Assembly: GCF_024171735.1 (NCBI RefSeq)
Contig: NZ_JAMTCH010000007.1
Location: forward strand, 124,001-188,000
Length of the DNA stretch: 64,000 nt
Source: Prauserella alba
GTDB lineage: Bacteria > Actinomycetota > Actinomycetes > Mycobacteriales > Pseudonocardiaceae
Reading direction: 5' to 3'
The notes below the pieces were generated by a model that saw only the letters and a list, made by a program, of their open reading frames with translations, did not search any database and was not told where the DNA came from. Within the stretch, counting starts at the first letter, position 1; each line of letters starts with the position of its first letter. Below, in pieces: positions 42,615 to 53,140 of this stretch. Position numbers and translations under genes: made by a program.

Positions 42615-43397
42615 ATGGCAGCTCCGCGAATTCGGCGCCCGGTGCTGGCGATCGGCGGACTGGTGTTCGTCGGCGCGGGCGCGGCGATCGCGTTCGGGGT
42701 GTTCGACGAGGAGACCGTGACGCATCGGCAGTCGGTGAGCGGTGTGGCGCGGATCGAGCTCGACAAGGGTGCGGGCGATGTGACCATCCGTGCCGCCGAC
42801 GTCGAGGCGGCGAGGGTGGTCGAGACCAAGACCTACCGGTGGGGCGACGGCGACCCTGCGTTCGAGGTGCACGACGACGTGCTGACGCTGCCCGACTGCG
42901 GCACGTGGTGCACGACCACGCACGAGCTTGTCGTGCCGCGCGGGGTGGCGGTCTCGGGGGACCTCGGTTCCGGTGAGCTCGACGTCAGGGGTGCGGAGTC
43001 GCTGGACGTCGAGGCGGGTTCGGGCGGCGCGCGGATCTCGGACGTCGAGGGGGACGCCCGCGTGGATGCCGGGTCGGGACACGTCGAGCTCGCGAACATC
43101 GGCGGCACGGTGACCGTCGATGCCGGCTCCGGCGGGATCAGCGGGCGCGGGCTGGCCGGGCCGGTGGAGGCCGAGGCGGGTTCGGGAGAGATCACGCTCG
43201 ACCTGGACCGCCCCGCCAGCGTCACGGCGTCGACGGGCAGTGGGGACATCGCGCTGACGGTGCCGCGTGCCGATTATCGGCTCGAGGGTGACAGCGGCAG
43301 CGGTTCGCGGGAGATCGACGTCGCCACGTCGTCCGGCGCGCGCCACACGCTGTCACTCGACACGGGGAGCGGGGACGTCACGGTCCGTCGTCGCTAG
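42615..43397 (+). CDS. DUF4097 family beta-strand repeat protein
   Basis: A 260-residue protein with an N-terminal hydrophobic segment (V-L-A-I-G-G-L-V-F-V-G-A-G-A-A-I-A-F) followed by repeated short strands with the pattern G-S-G-x-I/V and G-A-G-D-V-T, as in DUF4097 adhesin-like proteins (V-D-A-G-S-G, V-E-A-G-S-G, D-T-G-S-G-D). It should be anchored in the membrane and extend outside. Role unknown. GAGG lies 4 bases before ATG 42615. Confidence 0.85.
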   Translation: MAAPRIRRPVLAIGGLVFVGAGAAIAFGVFDEETVTHRQSVSGVARIELDKGAGDVTIRAADVEAARVVETKTYRWGDGDPAFEVHDDVLTLPDCGTWCTTTHELVVPRGVAVSGDLGSGELDVRGAESLDVEAGSGGARISDVEGDARVDAGSGHVELANIGGTVTVDAGSGGISGRGLAGPVEAEAGSGEITLDLDRPASVTASTGSGDIALTVPRADYRLEGDSGSGSREIDVATSSGARHTLSLDTGSGDVTVRRR

Positions 43398-43526
43398 CCG
43401 TGCGCCGTCGTCGGGCCGGTCGAAGGGGGTCGTGACCGGCCGGGCTCGTCATGAATTGTCTCGACCAGCCGGCTGTGACAGCCGCGGGAACAAACGTCGC
43501 AGGTCGGACGTTATGCTGGCAGAAAG

Positions 43527-43603
43527 GTTGAGTAGGCGTCACTCAAGTCTGGCTTGACGACTCTCGACCGGTAGCGTTAGAACTTGAGTGAGCCCCGCTC
43601 AGG
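43527..43603 (+). promoter_or_regulatory. HspR-controlled dnaK promoter with two HAIR sites
   Basis: HAIR 1 at 43527-43547: TTGAGT-N7-ACTCAA. HAIR 2 at 43583-43603: CTTGAGT-N7-GCTCAGG, with two changes from the ACTCAAG half. Between them lies TTGACG (43554-43559) and, 17 bases on, TTAGAA (43577-43582), a plausible sigma-70-type promoter that both sites would block. Confidence 0.88.
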
Positions 43604-43678
43604 TCTCGGTGATCCGCCGAGTCACCCGGTCAGCCGGGTCGGTGGGGTGTCCACAGGATCAGTAGGAGGGAAAGACAC

Positions 43679-45556
43679 ATGGCGCGAGCGGTCGGCATCG
43701 ACCTTGGTACGACGAACTCGGTCGTTTCCGTGCTCGAGGGCGGTGAGCCGACGGTCATCGCCAACTCGGAGGGCGCACGTACCACCCCGTCCATCGTCGC
43801 CTTCGCCAAGAACGGCGAAGTGCTCACGGGGCAGCCCGCCAAGAACCAGGCCGTCACCAACGTCGACAGGACGATCCGGTCGGTCAAGCGGCACATGGGC
43901 ACCGACTGGAAGACCGAGGTCGACGACAAGGCCTACACCGCCCAGGAGATCAGCGCGCGCGTGCTGATGAAGCTCAAGCGCGACGCCGAGTCCTACCTGG
44001 GTGACGAGGTGACCGACGCGGTCATCACCGTCCCGGCGTACTTCGAGGACGCCCAGCGCCAGGCCACGAAGGAGGCCGGCCAGATCGCGGGCCTGAACGT
44101 CCTGCGCATCGTCAACGAGCCGACCGCGGCCGCGCTGGCCTACGGCCTCGACAAGGGCGAGAAGGAACAGACCATCCTGGTGTTCGACCTCGGTGGCGGC
44201 ACGTTCGACGTCTCGCTGCTGGAGATCGGCGAGGGTGTCGTCGAGGTCCGCGCCACCAGCGGTGACAACCACCTCGGCGGTGACGACTGGGACGAGCGCA
44301 TCGTCGACTGGCTGGTGGACAAGTTCAAGGCGTCCAACGGCATCGACCTGACCAAGGACCGCATGGCGCTCCAGCGCATCAAGGAGGCCGCGGAGAAGGC
44401 GAAGATCGAGCTCTCCAGCTCCTCGACCGCCAGCATCAACCTGCCGTACATCACGGTCGACGCGGACAAGAACCCGCTGTTCCTCGACGAGACGCTCTCG
44501 CGTGCCGAGTTCCAGCGCATCACCTCCGACCTGCTCGAGCGTGCGCGCAACCCGTTCAACAACGTGGTGCGCGACGCCGGCATCTCGGTCGGCGAGATCG
44601 ACCACGTCGTGCTGGTCGGCGGTTCCACGCGCATGCCGGCCGTGACCGAGCTGGTCACGGAACTGACCGGCGGCAAGGAGCCGAACAAGGGCGTCAACCC
44701 GGACGAGGTCGTCGCCGTCGGTGCCGGTCTGCAGGCCGGTGTGCTCAAGGGCGAGGTCAAGGACGTCCTGCTGCTGGACGTCACGCCGCTTTCGCTCGGC
44801 ATCGAGACCAAGGGTGGCGTGTTCACCAAGCTCATCGAGCGCAACACGACGATCCCGACCAAGCGCAGCGAGATCTTCTCGACGGCCGACGACAACCAGC
44901 CGTCGGTGCAGATCCAGGTGTTCCAGGGTGAGCGCGAGATCGCCGCGCACAACAAGAAGCTCGGCATGTTCGAGCTGACGGGCCTGCCGCCCGCGCCGCG
45001 CGGGGTGCCGCAGATCGAGGTCTCCTTCGACATCGACGCCAACGGCATCGTGCACGTCACGGCGAAGGACCTCGGCACCAACAAGGAACAGTCGATGACC
45101 ATCACCGGCGGCTCCGCGCTGCCGCAGGAGGACATCGACCAGATGGTCAAGGACGCCGAGGCGCACGCCGAGGAGGACCAGCGGCGCCGTGAGGAGGCGG
45201 AGACCCGCAATCAGGCGGAGACGCTCTCCTACCAGACCGAGAAGTTCGTGACCGACAACGAGGACAAGTTGCCGGACGAGCTCAAGACCAAGGTCAAGTC
45301 GGCGATCGAGGAGACCAACGAGGCGCTCAAGGGCGACGACATCGCCAAGGTCAAGGAGTCCGTCGAGAACCTGAACACGGTCTCGCAGGAGCTCGGCCAG
45401 GCGCTGTACGCCAACGCGGGCGCCGAGGGCGCGGCCGGTGCCGACGCCGGTGCGGCAGGAGCGGCGGGCGCCGGCACGGGTGCGGACACCGGGTCCGCCA
45501 AGGCCGACGACGACGTCGTGGACGCCGAGATCGTCGACGAGGACGACAAGAAGTGA
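43679..45556 (+). CDS. dnaK: Chaperone DnaK (Hsp70)
   Basis: A 625-residue Hsp70. The ATPase domain begins [10 protein letters not shown], contains [10 protein letters not shown] and [10 protein letters not shown], followed by the linker [10 protein letters not shown] and substrate domain. The C-terminus is an Ala/Gly/Asp-rich tail. It folds or holds proteins with GrpE and DnaJ from the same operon. AGGAGG lies upstream of ATG 43679. HspR should repress it. Confidence 0.98.
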   Translation: MARAVGIDLGTTNSVVSVLEGGEPTVIANSEGARTTPSIVAFAKNGEVLTGQPAKNQAVTNVDRTIRSVKRHMGTDWKTEVDDKAYTAQEISARVLMKLKRDAESYLGDEVTDAVITVPAYFEDAQRQATKEAGQIAGLNVLRIVNEPTAAALAYGLDKGEKEQTILVFDLGGGTFDVSLLEIGEGVVEVRATSGDNHLGGDDWDERIVDWLVDKFKASNGIDLTKDRMALQRIKEAAEKAKIELSSSSTASINLPYITVDADKNPLFLDETLSRAEFQRITSDLLERARNPFNNVVRDAGISVGEIDHVVLVGGSTRMPAVTELVTELTGGKEPNKGVNPDEVVAVGAGLQAGVLKGEVKDVLLLDVTPLSLGIETKGGVFTKLIERNTTIPTKRSEIFSTADDNQPSVQIQVFQGEREIAAHNKKLGMFELTGLPPAPRGVPQIEVSFDIDANGIVHVTAKDLGTNKEQSMTITGGSALPQEDIDQMVKDAEAHAEEDQRRREEAETRNQAETLSYQTEKFVTDNEDKLPDELKTKVKSAIEETNEALKGDDIAKVKESVENLNTVSQELGQALYANAGAEGAAGADAGAAGAAGAGTGADTGSAKADDDVVDAEIVDEDDKK

Positions 45557-46320
45557 CCGAGCGGGACGAGACCGAAGTCCGGGAAGAGGAGCCGGTCGTC
45601 GTGCGGGATCGCCGCAAGGTCGACCCGGAGTCGGGTGACCTGCGCGATCCCGAGGACGGCGAGGCTGTCGAGGTGCCGGCGGGTGATCTCGCGGGTACGG
45701 AGATCGGCGGGGCGGCGGACGAGGCCGAGCAGGCCGCGCCCGACGCGGAGTCGGAACTGGCCAAGCAGCTGGAGGAACGCACCGCGGACCTGCAGCGCGT
45801 CCAGGCCGAGTACGCCAACTACCGCAGGCGTGCCGACAAGGAGCGGGAGCAGCTCGCGGCTTCGGGCAAGGCGTCGCTGGCCGGCGACCTGCTGCCGCTG
45901 CTGGACGACGTCGAGCGGGCCGCCCAGCACGGCGACCTGACCGGCGCGTTCAAGGCGGTGGCGGACAAGCTGGTCGAGGCGCTGGAGAAGGCCGGTCTGG
46001 AACCGTTCGGCGTCGAGGGCGACGAGTTCGACCCGAGCGTGCACGAGGCGGTGCAGCACGACACGTCGCCGGAGGTGTCCGGTCCGACCGTGACGACCGT
46101 GCTGCGGCGCGGCTACCGGTTCGGTGACCGCGTGCTCCGGGCTGCGCTCGTGGCCGTCACCGACCACGAACCCGGCGAGGCACCCGCCGACGCCGGTCCG
46201 GCCGAGTCGGATGCTGTGGCGGCCTCGCAGCCGGGTGCGGAGGTGCCCGGTGCGGACGCACCGATCGACCCACCGGTCGAAGGTGAGCTCCCCATCGACG
46301 GCGATGAGCAACGGAACTGA
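45553..46320 (+). CDS. grpE: Nucleotide exchange factor GrpE
   Basis: A 255-residue protein: an acidic N-terminal ~70 residues, a coiled-coil with [14 protein letters not shown], then the beta-domain with F-D-P-S-V-H-E-A-V and [14 protein letters not shown]. The C-terminal ~55 residues are an extra acidic, Ala/Pro-rich tail. It releases ADP from DnaK. GTG 45553 overlaps the dnaK stop. Confidence 0.96.
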   Translation: MTERDETEVREEEPVVVRDRRKVDPESGDLRDPEDGEAVEVPAGDLAGTEIGGAADEAEQAAPDAESELAKQLEERTADLQRVQAEYANYRRRADKEREQLAASGKASLAGDLLPLLDDVERAAQHGDLTGAFKAVADKLVEALEKAGLEPFGVEGDEFDPSVHEAVQHDTSPEVSGPTVTTVLRRGYRFGDRVLRAALVAVTDHEPGEAPADAGPAESDAVAASQPGAEVPGADAPIDPPVEGELPIDGDEQRN

Positions 46321-46347
46321 CGACAAGCGGAAAGGAGGAGACGCCCG

Positions 46348-47550
46348 ATGAGCGCTCGGGAGTGGCTCGACAAGGACTTCTACCGTGAGCTGGGCGTCTC
46401 CTCCGACGCTTCCACGGACGAGATCAAGAAGGCGTACCGGAAGCTGGCGCGGGAGAACCACCCCGACGCCAACCCCGGCAACGCCGAGGCGGAGAAGAAG
46501 TTCAAGGCCGTCTCGGAGGCCTACGGCGTGCTGTCCGATGCGGACAAGCGCAAGGAGTACGACGAGGCGCGCGCCCTGTTCGGCTCCGGCCGTACCGGTG
46601 GCGGCTTCGGCGGTTTCCCCGGTGGCGGCCCCGGCGGTCCGGGTGGTCCCGGCGGTGCCGGCGGATTCGATCTGGGCGACATCTTCGGCCAGGGCGGCGG
46701 CCAGGCGGGCGGCTTCGGCGGACTGGGCGACATGCTCGGCAACCTGTTCGGCCGCAGGGGCGGCGCCGCGGGCGCGCAGCGTGGCCAGCGTGGCAGCGAC
46801 GTCGAGACCGACGTGCGGATCGACTTCGCCGAGGCGGTCAGGGGCGCGACGCTGCCGCTGCGACTGTCGAGCCCCGCGACGTGCGGTACGTGCGGCGGTA
46901 ACGGCGCCCGGCCCGGCACGTCCCCGCGGACCTGCCCGACGTGCTCGGGAGCGGGGCTCGTCAATCGCAACCAGGGTGCGTTCGCGTTCTCCGAACCGTG
47001 CCCCGACTGTCGTGGCAGCGGGCAGCAGATCGACGACCCCTGCCCGGAGTGCACCGGTGAGGGCGTGTCCACGCGGACGCGCACGCTCACGGTGCGGATC
47101 CCACCCGGCGTCGACGACGGCCAGAAGATCCGCCTGGCAGGGCAGGGCGAACCGGGCAAGGGCGGCGCGTCCGCAGGCGACCTGTTCGTCCGCGTGCACG
47201 TGCGTGCCGACGACGTGTTCGGCAGGTCCGGCAACGACCTGACGATCACCCTCCCCGTGGAGTTCACGGAGCTGGCGCTCGGCACCACGCTGACCGTGCC
47301 GACGCTCGATTCGAAGGTGTCCGTGCGCGTGCCGGCGGGCACGGCCAGCGGGCGCGTGCTGCGGGTGCGCGGCAAGGGAATCGCCAAACGGGATGGCTCC
47401 CAGGGCGATCTCCTCGTTACGCTCCAGGTCGTCGTGCCCTCGAAGGTCGACGACGAAGCGAAGGCAGCACTCGAGAAGTACGCCGATGCGGTCGCAAGGC
47501 ACGATCCGCGACCCGAGATCACTGCGCTGTTGCGCGACAGAGGTGAGTGA
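46348..47550 (+). CDS. dnaJ: Chaperone DnaJ
   Basis: A 400-residue class A J-protein. The J domain has the H-P-D motif in E-N-H-P-D-A-N; a Gly/Phe-rich region follows; four zinc repeats are seen ([32 protein letters not shown]), then the C-terminal substrate domain. It delivers clients to DnaK and stimulates ATP hydrolysis. AAAGGAGGA precedes ATG 46348. Operons with dnaJ1-hspR are typical of actinobacteria. Confidence 0.97.
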   Translation: MSAREWLDKDFYRELGVSSDASTDEIKKAYRKLARENHPDANPGNAEAEKKFKAVSEAYGVLSDADKRKEYDEARALFGSGRTGGGFGGFPGGGPGGPGGPGGAGGFDLGDIFGQGGGQAGGFGGLGDMLGNLFGRRGGAAGAQRGQRGSDVETDVRIDFAEAVRGATLPLRLSSPATCGTCGGNGARPGTSPRTCPTCSGAGLVNRNQGAFAFSEPCPDCRGSGQQIDDPCPECTGEGVSTRTRTLTVRIPPGVDDGQKIRLAGQGEPGKGGASAGDLFVRVHVRADDVFGRSGNDLTITLPVEFTELALGTTLTVPTLDSKVSVRVPAGTASGRVLRVRGKGIAKRDGSQGDLLVTLQVVVPSKVDDEAKAALEKYADAVARHDPRPEITALLRDRGE

Positions 47551-47999
47551 TGTTCGGTTCAGGTTCGCCGGGGTTCGGCATGCCGTACGGCGCCGACGAG
47601 GACACTCCCGTCTTCGTGATCTCCGTCGCGGCGCAGCTGTCGGGGCTGCATGCGCAGACGCTGCGGTCGTACGACCGGATGGGACTCGTCTCGCCCGGCC
47701 GTACGACCGGCGGCGGCAGGCGCTACTCCATGCGTGACATCGCCCAGCTGCGCGAGGTGCAGCGGTTGTCACAGGACGAGGGCGTCAACCTCGCGGGTAT
47801 CAAGCGGATCATCGAGCTGGAGAACCAGGTCGAGGCGCTGCAGGCCCGCGTGACGGAACTCGCGGAGGAACTGTCGTCGGCCTACGCGGCGGCCGAGCAG
47901 GCGGCCGCCGCCGTGCACGCGTCCTACCGCAAGGACCTGGTGCCGTTCCGGAAGCAGAACGCCGTGGTCGTCTGGAAACCGGGCAAGCCGAAGCGCTGA
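47547..47999 (+). CDS. hspR: Heat-shock repressor HspR (MerR family)
   Basis: A 150-residue MerR-type regulator: [22 protein letters not shown] as helix-turn-helix, G-R-R-Y-S as wing, and a helical C-terminus ([12 protein letters not shown]). It represses dnaK and clpB through HAIR sites and in Streptomyces uses DnaK as co-repressor. It overlaps dnaJ by 4 bases; GTG 47547 or ATG 47550 could be the start. Confidence 0.96.
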   Translation: MMFGSGSPGFGMPYGADEDTPVFVISVAAQLSGLHAQTLRSYDRMGLVSPGRTTGGGRRYSMRDIAQLREVQRLSQDEGVNLAGIKRIIELENQVEALQARVTELAEELSSAYAAAEQAAAAVHASYRKDLVPFRKQNAVVVWKPGKPKR

Positions 48000-48038
48000 C
48001 GCCCGTTTCCGTGGCGGCGCGGCTGCACCCGGCACCGC

Positions 48039-48087
48039 GTGTTGTGCATTCGGGGGCCCGTGTTGCGGATTCCGGGGCGCGTGTTGC
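48039..48087 (-). repeat. 21-bp tandem array (array 3, three units)
   Basis: GTGTTG(C) starts at 48039, 48060 and 48081, exactly 21 bases apart, with GGGGCCC/GGGGCGC between. It lies between the 3' ends of hspR (plus) and the dienelactone hydrolase gene (minus). Confidence 0.88.
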
Positions 48088-48114
48088 GGGTTCCGGGGCC
48101 GTGGGGCTGTCGAC

Positions 48115-48819
48115 TCAGCGCAGGTGCTTGCCGAAGAATGCGAGCACCCGGCGCCACGAATCCTCGCTGGCCTCGTGGTCGTAGCCGAAGCCGCTGATGC
48201 GGGCGACGAGATTGAACGGGCCGAGCGGCAGCTGGTTGGCGAAGCTGTGCCGGGCCTGTGGATACTCCTTGACGTCGTGCGGAACGCTGCGAGCGGTGAG
48301 TGCGGTTTCGAGCTCGTCCGCGGCGCCCTTCAACGTCGGGTCCTTCCCGCCGAAGCTGGCGACCACCGGGCACGCGTCGTCGAGTACGGACATGTCCCCG
48401 GGCAGCTGCCCGTAGTACGGCGCCGAGGCATCGAATTCGCCGCCGGCTGCCACCAGTGCGAACCCGCCGCCCAGGCAGAATCCCACGATGCCCACGCGGC
48501 CGTTGCAGTCGGCGCGTTCGGCGAGGGTGCGGCGCGCCGCTTCGAGGTCGTCGAACGCCCTGCCCCGGCCCGCCAGCATTGCGCGGAACACCGACCGGAC
48601 ACATCGGACCAGCCCGCCGCGCGAGTAGAGATCGGGCGCGAGTGAGACGAAGCCCGCGGTGGCGAAGCGCTCGGTGATGAGGCGAGTGTCCCGCGTCAGG
48701 CCGAACACGTCGTGCACGACAACGACGCCCGGCCACGGCCCCGATCCGGCGACGTCGGATTGCGGCTCGGCGAGGTAGGCGTCGATGGTGCCGCCGGTGA
48801 CCTCGATCGTTGTCTCCAC
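48115..48819 (-). CDS. Dienelactone hydrolase family protein
   Basis: A 234-residue alpha/beta hydrolase. The nucleophile is Cys in G-F-C-L-G-G-G, the usual form for dienelactone hydrolases, with Asp in F-G-G-K-D-P and His in Q-A-R-H-S-F. Such enzymes open lactones in aromatic degradation, but many paralogues have other substrates and no aromatic pathway lies nearby. A 20-odd-base gap separates it from the response regulator gene upstream. Confidence 0.9.
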   Translation of the reverse strand: METTIEVTGGTIDAYLAEPQSDVAGSGPWPGVVVVHDVFGLTRDTRLITERFATAGFVSLAPDLYSRGGLVRCVRSVFRAMLAGRGRAFDDLEAARRTLAERADCNGRVGIVGFCLGGGFALVAAGGEFDASAPYYGQLPGDMSVLDDACPVVASFGGKDPTLKGAADELETALTARSVPHDVKEYPQARHSFANQLPLGPFNLVARISGFGYDHEASEDSWRRVLAFFGKHLR

Positions 48820-48845
48820 GGGTCCTCCTCGGTCGGATTCGGTGG

Positions 48846-49523
48846 TCAGTCTTCCGCGTCACGCACGACGAGCGCGATCTGGACGCGGTTCTCGACCGCG
48901 AGTTTGCCGAGCACGTTTCCGATGTGTGCCTTGACGGTCGCGACGCTGACGTGCAGCCGCGCGGCGATCTCGGCGTTGCCGAGGCCGTCCGCGATGGCCC
49001 TGGCAGTGTCGAGTTCCCGCGCGGTCAGCGTGGCCAGCTTCCCGGCCGCGGCTGCCTGGACGGAGCGCCTGGCCTCCGGCGACCGGGGTCCGGTGGCCGC
49101 CGCGATCAGCCGAGCGGTCGCCGCGGGCGACAGTGCCGGGTCACCCGCGGCGACGGTTCGTATCGCATCGACGATCTGCGCGGGCGGCGTGTCCTTGAGC
49201 ACGAACCCGAGAGCGCCGGCACGCAAGGCACCGAGCACGAAATCGTCCGAATCGAAGGTGGTGAGCACGAGCACTCGGGGCGGCGCGGAGCGGCCCAGGA
49301 TGGCATCGGTGGCGCTGATCCCGTCCCGGCCGGGCATCCGGACGTCCATCAGCACGACGTCCGGCCGGTGCTGCTCCACCGCGGTGATCGCGGCGTCGCC
49401 GTCGGCCGCTTCGGCGACCACCGTGAGGTCCGGCTCGCCGTCGAGCACGAGGCGCAACGCCATGCGCACCAGTTGGTCGTCGTCGACGACGACGATCCGA
49501 ACCGGATCCCGTTCGTCGTCCAC
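48846..49523 (-). CDS. NarL/FixJ-family response regulator
   Basis: A 225-residue protein. The receiver has V-V-D-D-D-Q-L-V-R at the acidic site, V-L-M-D-V-R-M-P-G-R-D with the phospho-Asp, T-T-F-D, and L-K-D-T with Lys. A LuxR-type helix-turn-helix is at the C-terminus (L-T-A-R-E-L-D-T-A-R-A-I-A-D-G, then S-V-A-T-V-K-A-H-I). It forms a two-component system with the kinase gene directly upstream (no gap). Confidence 0.95.
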   Translation of the reverse strand: MDDERDPVRIVVVDDDQLVRMALRLVLDGEPDLTVVAEAADGDAAITAVEQHRPDVVLMDVRMPGRDGISATDAILGRSAPPRVLVLTTFDSDDFVLGALRAGALGFVLKDTPPAQIVDAIRTVAAGDPALSPAATARLIAAATGPRSPEARRSVQAAAAGKLATLTARELDTARAIADGLGNAEIAARLHVSVATVKAHIGNVLGKLAVENRVQIALVVRDAED

Positions 49524-50723
49524 TCAGGACCTCGTTTCGTCGTCGGGACGCGGCCAGGGCAGGCGCGCAGCGAGAAGATATCCACCATCAGCGTTGTGGC
49601 GGTGGTCGAGTTGGCCGCCCAGCAGCGTGATGCGTTCGGCCAGACCGAGCAGGCCGAAGCCCGACTCCGGCTTTGGAGACTCCGGCTTTCGTGCGCGCAC
49701 GCCGGTGGCCGGTGAGTTTCCGACGCTGATCCGCAGTTCGTCGCCTTCCGCTCCCCCTGCGCTGATCTGCACGGCAGCACCGGGAGCGTGGGTTGCGGCG
49801 TTGGTCAGTCCTTCCTGGACGACCCGGTAACAGGCTCTGCCGATGGTCTGCGGCGGCGTGCCCCGCACAGTGGTCGTCCACGTGACGTCCAGTCCGGATG
49901 CGCGAGCGTCGGCCACCAGGTCCGGGACGTTCTCGACGGTGGGTTGCGGCTGCTCCGGCCGGCCCGGATCGGCACGGAGCACACCGAGCACGTCGCGCAG
50001 TTCCTCCAGTGCCCGGTGCGCGCCGTCGGCGATACCGCGGACCATGGCTCGTCGATCGTCGGCAGACAGGTCGGCCCGGTGGTCGAGAACTCCGGCTTGC
50101 ATGGCGACCAGGGAGATCCGATGTGCGAGCACGTCGTGCATCTCGCGGGCGATGCGATTCCGTTCCCGGGCACGGGCCTGCTCCGCTCGCGCGAGCTGCT
50201 CCCGCTCCGCGCTCTCCGCCCTGTGCTGCAGCGAGTGCAGCTCCGTCCGGCGGGCACCTATCGCCACGCCGACGGCCGCGGCGATTCCGGCGACCAGCAC
50301 GGCGAGCAGGATCTGGAGCCACAGTGGACCGTTCAGTGTGCCCGCCATGCGGAACTCGACGTGAGCTTGCGACGCGGTGGCCGAGACGAGCAGCACCACG
50401 GCGATCTCCGACGGGCGCCGGCGGGTGGCGAGCGAACACAGCGCCAGTAGCGCGGCAGCGGCGGCGGCGGTCGAGACCACCGACGCGAGGGTGGTCGCCA
50501 GCGCCACCGTGAGTGGGAACCGCCTCCGCCACATGAGGGCAGCCAGGCATGCGAGCCCCACGAGCGGATCGCCGGTGTAGAACCAGGTGTCCGGTCCCGC
50601 CGAGTACTGCTGCGCCAGCTGGATGCCTGATACGACCCACAGGAGTGCACCGATCGCGGCGCCCGCGAGGAGCCGCCACACTTGCTGCGGCGGGCTGAGC
50701 CGGGGCGCGGCGTCGGTGATCAT
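49524..50723 (-). CDS. DesK/NarL-type sensor histidine kinase
   Basis: About 399 residues. Five to six membrane helices occupy ~15-150. The HisKA_3 motif is E-M-H-D-V-L-A-H-R-I near residue 200 with phospho-acceptor His. The ATPase domain has V-V-Q-E-G-L-T-N-A-A-T-H as N box and G-F-G-L-L-G-L-A-E-R as a G box. The sensed signal is unknown. A much longer frame runs past ATG 50723 but has no kinase features. It is divergent from the secreted hydrolase gene at 50907, a plausible target. Confidence 0.93.
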   Translation of the reverse strand: MITDAAPRLSPPQQVWRLLAGAAIGALLWVVSGIQLAQQYSAGPDTWFYTGDPLVGLACLAALMWRRRFPLTVALATTLASVVSTAAAAAALLALCSLATRRRPSEIAVVLLVSATASQAHVEFRMAGTLNGPLWLQILLAVLVAGIAAAVGVAIGARRTELHSLQHRAESAEREQLARAEQARARERNRIAREMHDVLAHRISLVAMQAGVLDHRADLSADDRRAMVRGIADGAHRALEELRDVLGVLRADPGRPEQPQPTVENVPDLVADARASGLDVTWTTTVRGTPPQTIGRACYRVVQEGLTNAATHAPGAAVQISAGGAEGDELRISVGNSPATGVRARKPESPKPESGFGLLGLAERITLLGGQLDHRHNADGGYLLAARLPWPRPDDETRS

Positions 50724-50906
50724 CCCGGTCAGTATCGCCTCACGCGATATCCCGCGCAGCGGCCGCGAGGATGATGCCGGAACAGACCTGGGTCGGACCC
50801 GAGCCTTCGACGCGGGTCGAGGAAGGTCTGGACGCCGGAACGATGTGGACCGCACCGCGCGCCACGAAGAATCGCTGCCGTGATGGCACCGAACGTGGGG
50901 GAACAC

Positions 50907-52424
50907 ATGCGAAAAGCCGTGACTTGCGTCCTCACCGCCGCTTTCGTCCTGTCGGCGGTTCCCGGGGTATCGGCGGCGGCCGGGTCGGCGGCGCCGGGCG
51001 TGCCGTCGGCGATGTCGGCAACACCGACGCAGAACGGGCCGATCGCCGGGGACTCCCTGCGCTGGGGGCCGTGTCCCGGGGAGGTGTCCGCGCCGAGCCT
51101 GGAGTGCTCGACGCTGACCGTGCCCGTCGACTATCGGAAACCCGACGGCAGGAAGATCGAGCTCGCGGTGTCGCGCCTGCCGAGCCAGGACCCTTCGAAG
51201 CGACGGGGCGTGCTGCTGACCAATCCGGGCGGGCCGGGTGGTCCCGGACTCGGTTATCCGGCCGTGCTGGCCGCGGCCGGGCTGCCGAAGCAGGTGCTCG
51301 ATTCCTACGACCTCATCGGCATGGACCCGCGTGGGGTCGGCCGCAGCGCACCGGTGACCTGCGACCTCACGGAGCAGCAGCAGGCCCGCGGCGGCTTCCC
51401 CCGGTACGCGCACACCGCGGTCGACGTCGTGACCGAGGCCCGGTACGCGCGGACCGTCGCCGAGCAGTGCGCCACCTCGGCGACGGCGTGGATGCTGCCG
51501 CACACCACCACCGCCAACACGGCTCGCGACATGGACCGGCTCCGTGCGGCGTTGGGCGCGCCGAAGATCTCCTACCTCGGCGCTTCCTACGGCAGCTACC
51601 TCGGCGCGGTGTACACCACGATGTTCCCGCAGCGCAGCGACCGGGTCGTGCTCGACAGCAACATGGGACCCGGCGGCTACGACTACGAGGGCATGCGGTT
51701 GTTCGGCCGCGGTTTGGCGGATCGGTTCCCGGACTTCGCGGCGTTCGCCGCCGCCCGCCCCGAGTACGGCCTCGGCAGCACGCCGGCGCAGGTGCGCGCG
51801 AAGTTCTTCGAGCTGGCTCAGCGGCTGGACGACGAGCCGGTCCACGGTATCGACGGAACGTTGCTGCGGGGCATCACGCTGGAACAGCTCTACAGCGACG
51901 CGCAAATGCCCCGATTGGCCGAGATGTGGCAGGCGCTCGACGAGAAGGGGCCGTTGCCGCCGTCACCGCCGCCCCCGTCGGGTGACATGGAGAACCTGAT
52001 GTCCGCGCGGCTCGCGGTGACCTGCGGCGACTCGCGATGGCCACGGTCGTTGTGGCGGTACATGCGCAACGTCGCCGTGGACCGCGCGAAATACCCGATG
52101 CTCGGCGGTTCGGCGGCCAACATCGGACCGTGCGCGTTCTGGCCCGGCGAACACCGGGAGCCGCCGGTACGCATCGGTGACCGCGGCCCTTCGAACGTGC
52201 TCATGGTGCAGAACGAGCGCGATCCCGGGACGCCGCTGGCAGGTGCCTTGCAGCTGCGCCGCGCATTCGGGCAGCGGGCCACGATGGTGACCGCCGACCA
52301 GGGCGGCCACGGTGTGTACCCGTTCGGCGGCAACACCTGCGCGAACGACGCCGTGACGGCGTACCTGACGAACGGTGATCGGCCCTCTCGCGATCGCGCC
52401 TGCGCCGCTGAGGAGGGCGAATGA
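50907..52424 (+). CDS. Secreted alpha/beta hydrolase (tripeptidyl aminopeptidase-like)
   Basis: About 505 residues. A signal peptide is seen (M-R-K-A-V-T-C-V-L-T-A-A-F-V-L-S-A-V-P-G-V-S-A). The mature part has N-P-G-G-P-G-G-P-G as oxyanion region, the nucleophile elbow G-A-S-Y-G-S-Y-L-G, and final H in G-G-H-G-V-Y. This is the layout of SlpD/SlpE and TAP-type peptidases of actinomycetes. GGGGGA lies 6 bases before ATG 50907, so that start is preferred over GTG 50880. The next gene overlaps it by 4 bases. Confidence 0.9.
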   Translation: MRKAVTCVLTAAFVLSAVPGVSAAAGSAAPGVPSAMSATPTQNGPIAGDSLRWGPCPGEVSAPSLECSTLTVPVDYRKPDGRKIELAVSRLPSQDPSKRRGVLLTNPGGPGGPGLGYPAVLAAAGLPKQVLDSYDLIGMDPRGVGRSAPVTCDLTEQQQARGGFPRYAHTAVDVVTEARYARTVAEQCATSATAWMLPHTTTANTARDMDRLRAALGAPKISYLGASYGSYLGAVYTTMFPQRSDRVVLDSNMGPGGYDYEGMRLFGRGLADRFPDFAAFAAARPEYGLGSTPAQVRAKFFELAQRLDDEPVHGIDGTLLRGITLEQLYSDAQMPRLAEMWQALDEKGPLPPSPPPPSGDMENLMSARLAVTCGDSRWPRSLWRYMRNVAVDRAKYPMLGGSAANIGPCAFWPGEHREPPVRIGDRGPSNVLMVQNERDPGTPLAGALQLRRAFGQRATMVTADQGGHGVYPFGGNTCANDAVTAYLTNGDRPSRDRACAAEEGE

Positions 52425-53089
52425 CCGGCGTGGGCAGCGGATTCCGGGCGTGGCGACGAGAGCGGGCCCTGGGCAGGGTCAAGCCCGGTGACGGGCGGGA
52501 GCTGAAGCGGTTCCGGTGGTGGCAGTGGACGCGGCGCGCACTGTTCCACATCCGACTGCCCGACGACGGCAGACAGCTGCTCTACAGCGTCGACGTCCTG
52601 CACGGGAAATACGACTCGAACGGTCGGCGGCATGCCGATCTGTATCTCGACGGCAGGCACCACGCCGCTTCGGTTGTCCCGGCGCGGTTCCCCGTGCCCG
52701 GCGGCACCATCGAGGTGGCGGCGAGCGGGTTCGGGCTCAAGCGCTGCCACTACGTCACCGCCGAGGGCGCCGAGCACCGGCTCGCCCCGGATCCGGCGTC
52801 CGCAGAGGGACGGCGGCTGCGACTCGAACGAGAGCACCCGATGCTGAGCCGTTGGATCGGTGCCGTTTCGGTGAGTGTGCTGTTGGTCGCGTTGCTTGTC
52901 CTGCTCACGCAGCTCGCCGAGTCGATCACCCGCGTGCCCGAGATCGCCGAGCACCTCGGCACCTTCAGCGCGCCGGTTGAGCTGCCGGTGTGGGCCAACA
53001 TCACGGTCACCGTCGCGGCGGCACTGGCCAGTACCGAACGGGCTCTTCGGCTGCGCTACAGCCGACTGCTCGACGGTTCGGTCGGCTGA
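52421..53089 (+). CDS. Hypothetical membrane protein
   Basis: A 222-residue protein coupled to the hydrolase gene (ATGA overlap). The first ~140 residues are soluble and basic with beta-strand patterns (L-F-H-I-R-L-P-D-D-G-R-Q-L-L-Y-S-V-D-V). Two membrane helices follow (I-G-A-V-S-V-S-V-L-L-V-A-L-L-V-L-L and A-N-I-T-V-T-V-A-A-A-L-A). No family is recognised. Confidence 0.75.
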   Translation: MTGVGSGFRAWRRERALGRVKPGDGRELKRFRWWQWTRRALFHIRLPDDGRQLLYSVDVLHGKYDSNGRRHADLYLDGRHHAASVVPARFPVPGGTIEVAASGFGLKRCHYVTAEGAEHRLAPDPASAEGRRLRLEREHPMLSRWIGAVSVSVLLVALLVLLTQLAESITRVPEIAEHLGTFSAPVELPVWANITVTVAAALASTERALRLRYSRLLDGSVG

Positions 53090-53140
53090 GCGGACGGGCG
53101 CCGAGCGGTGGCGTGAGTCCAGATCACGCGGTGCCGGATG

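Noticed and set aside
49524-51905. A 793-residue fusion ending in the histidine kinase
   Set aside because: Everything beyond ATG 50723 lacks kinase or sensor features and lies opposite the secreted hydrolase gene, which has a signal peptide and catalytic motifs.
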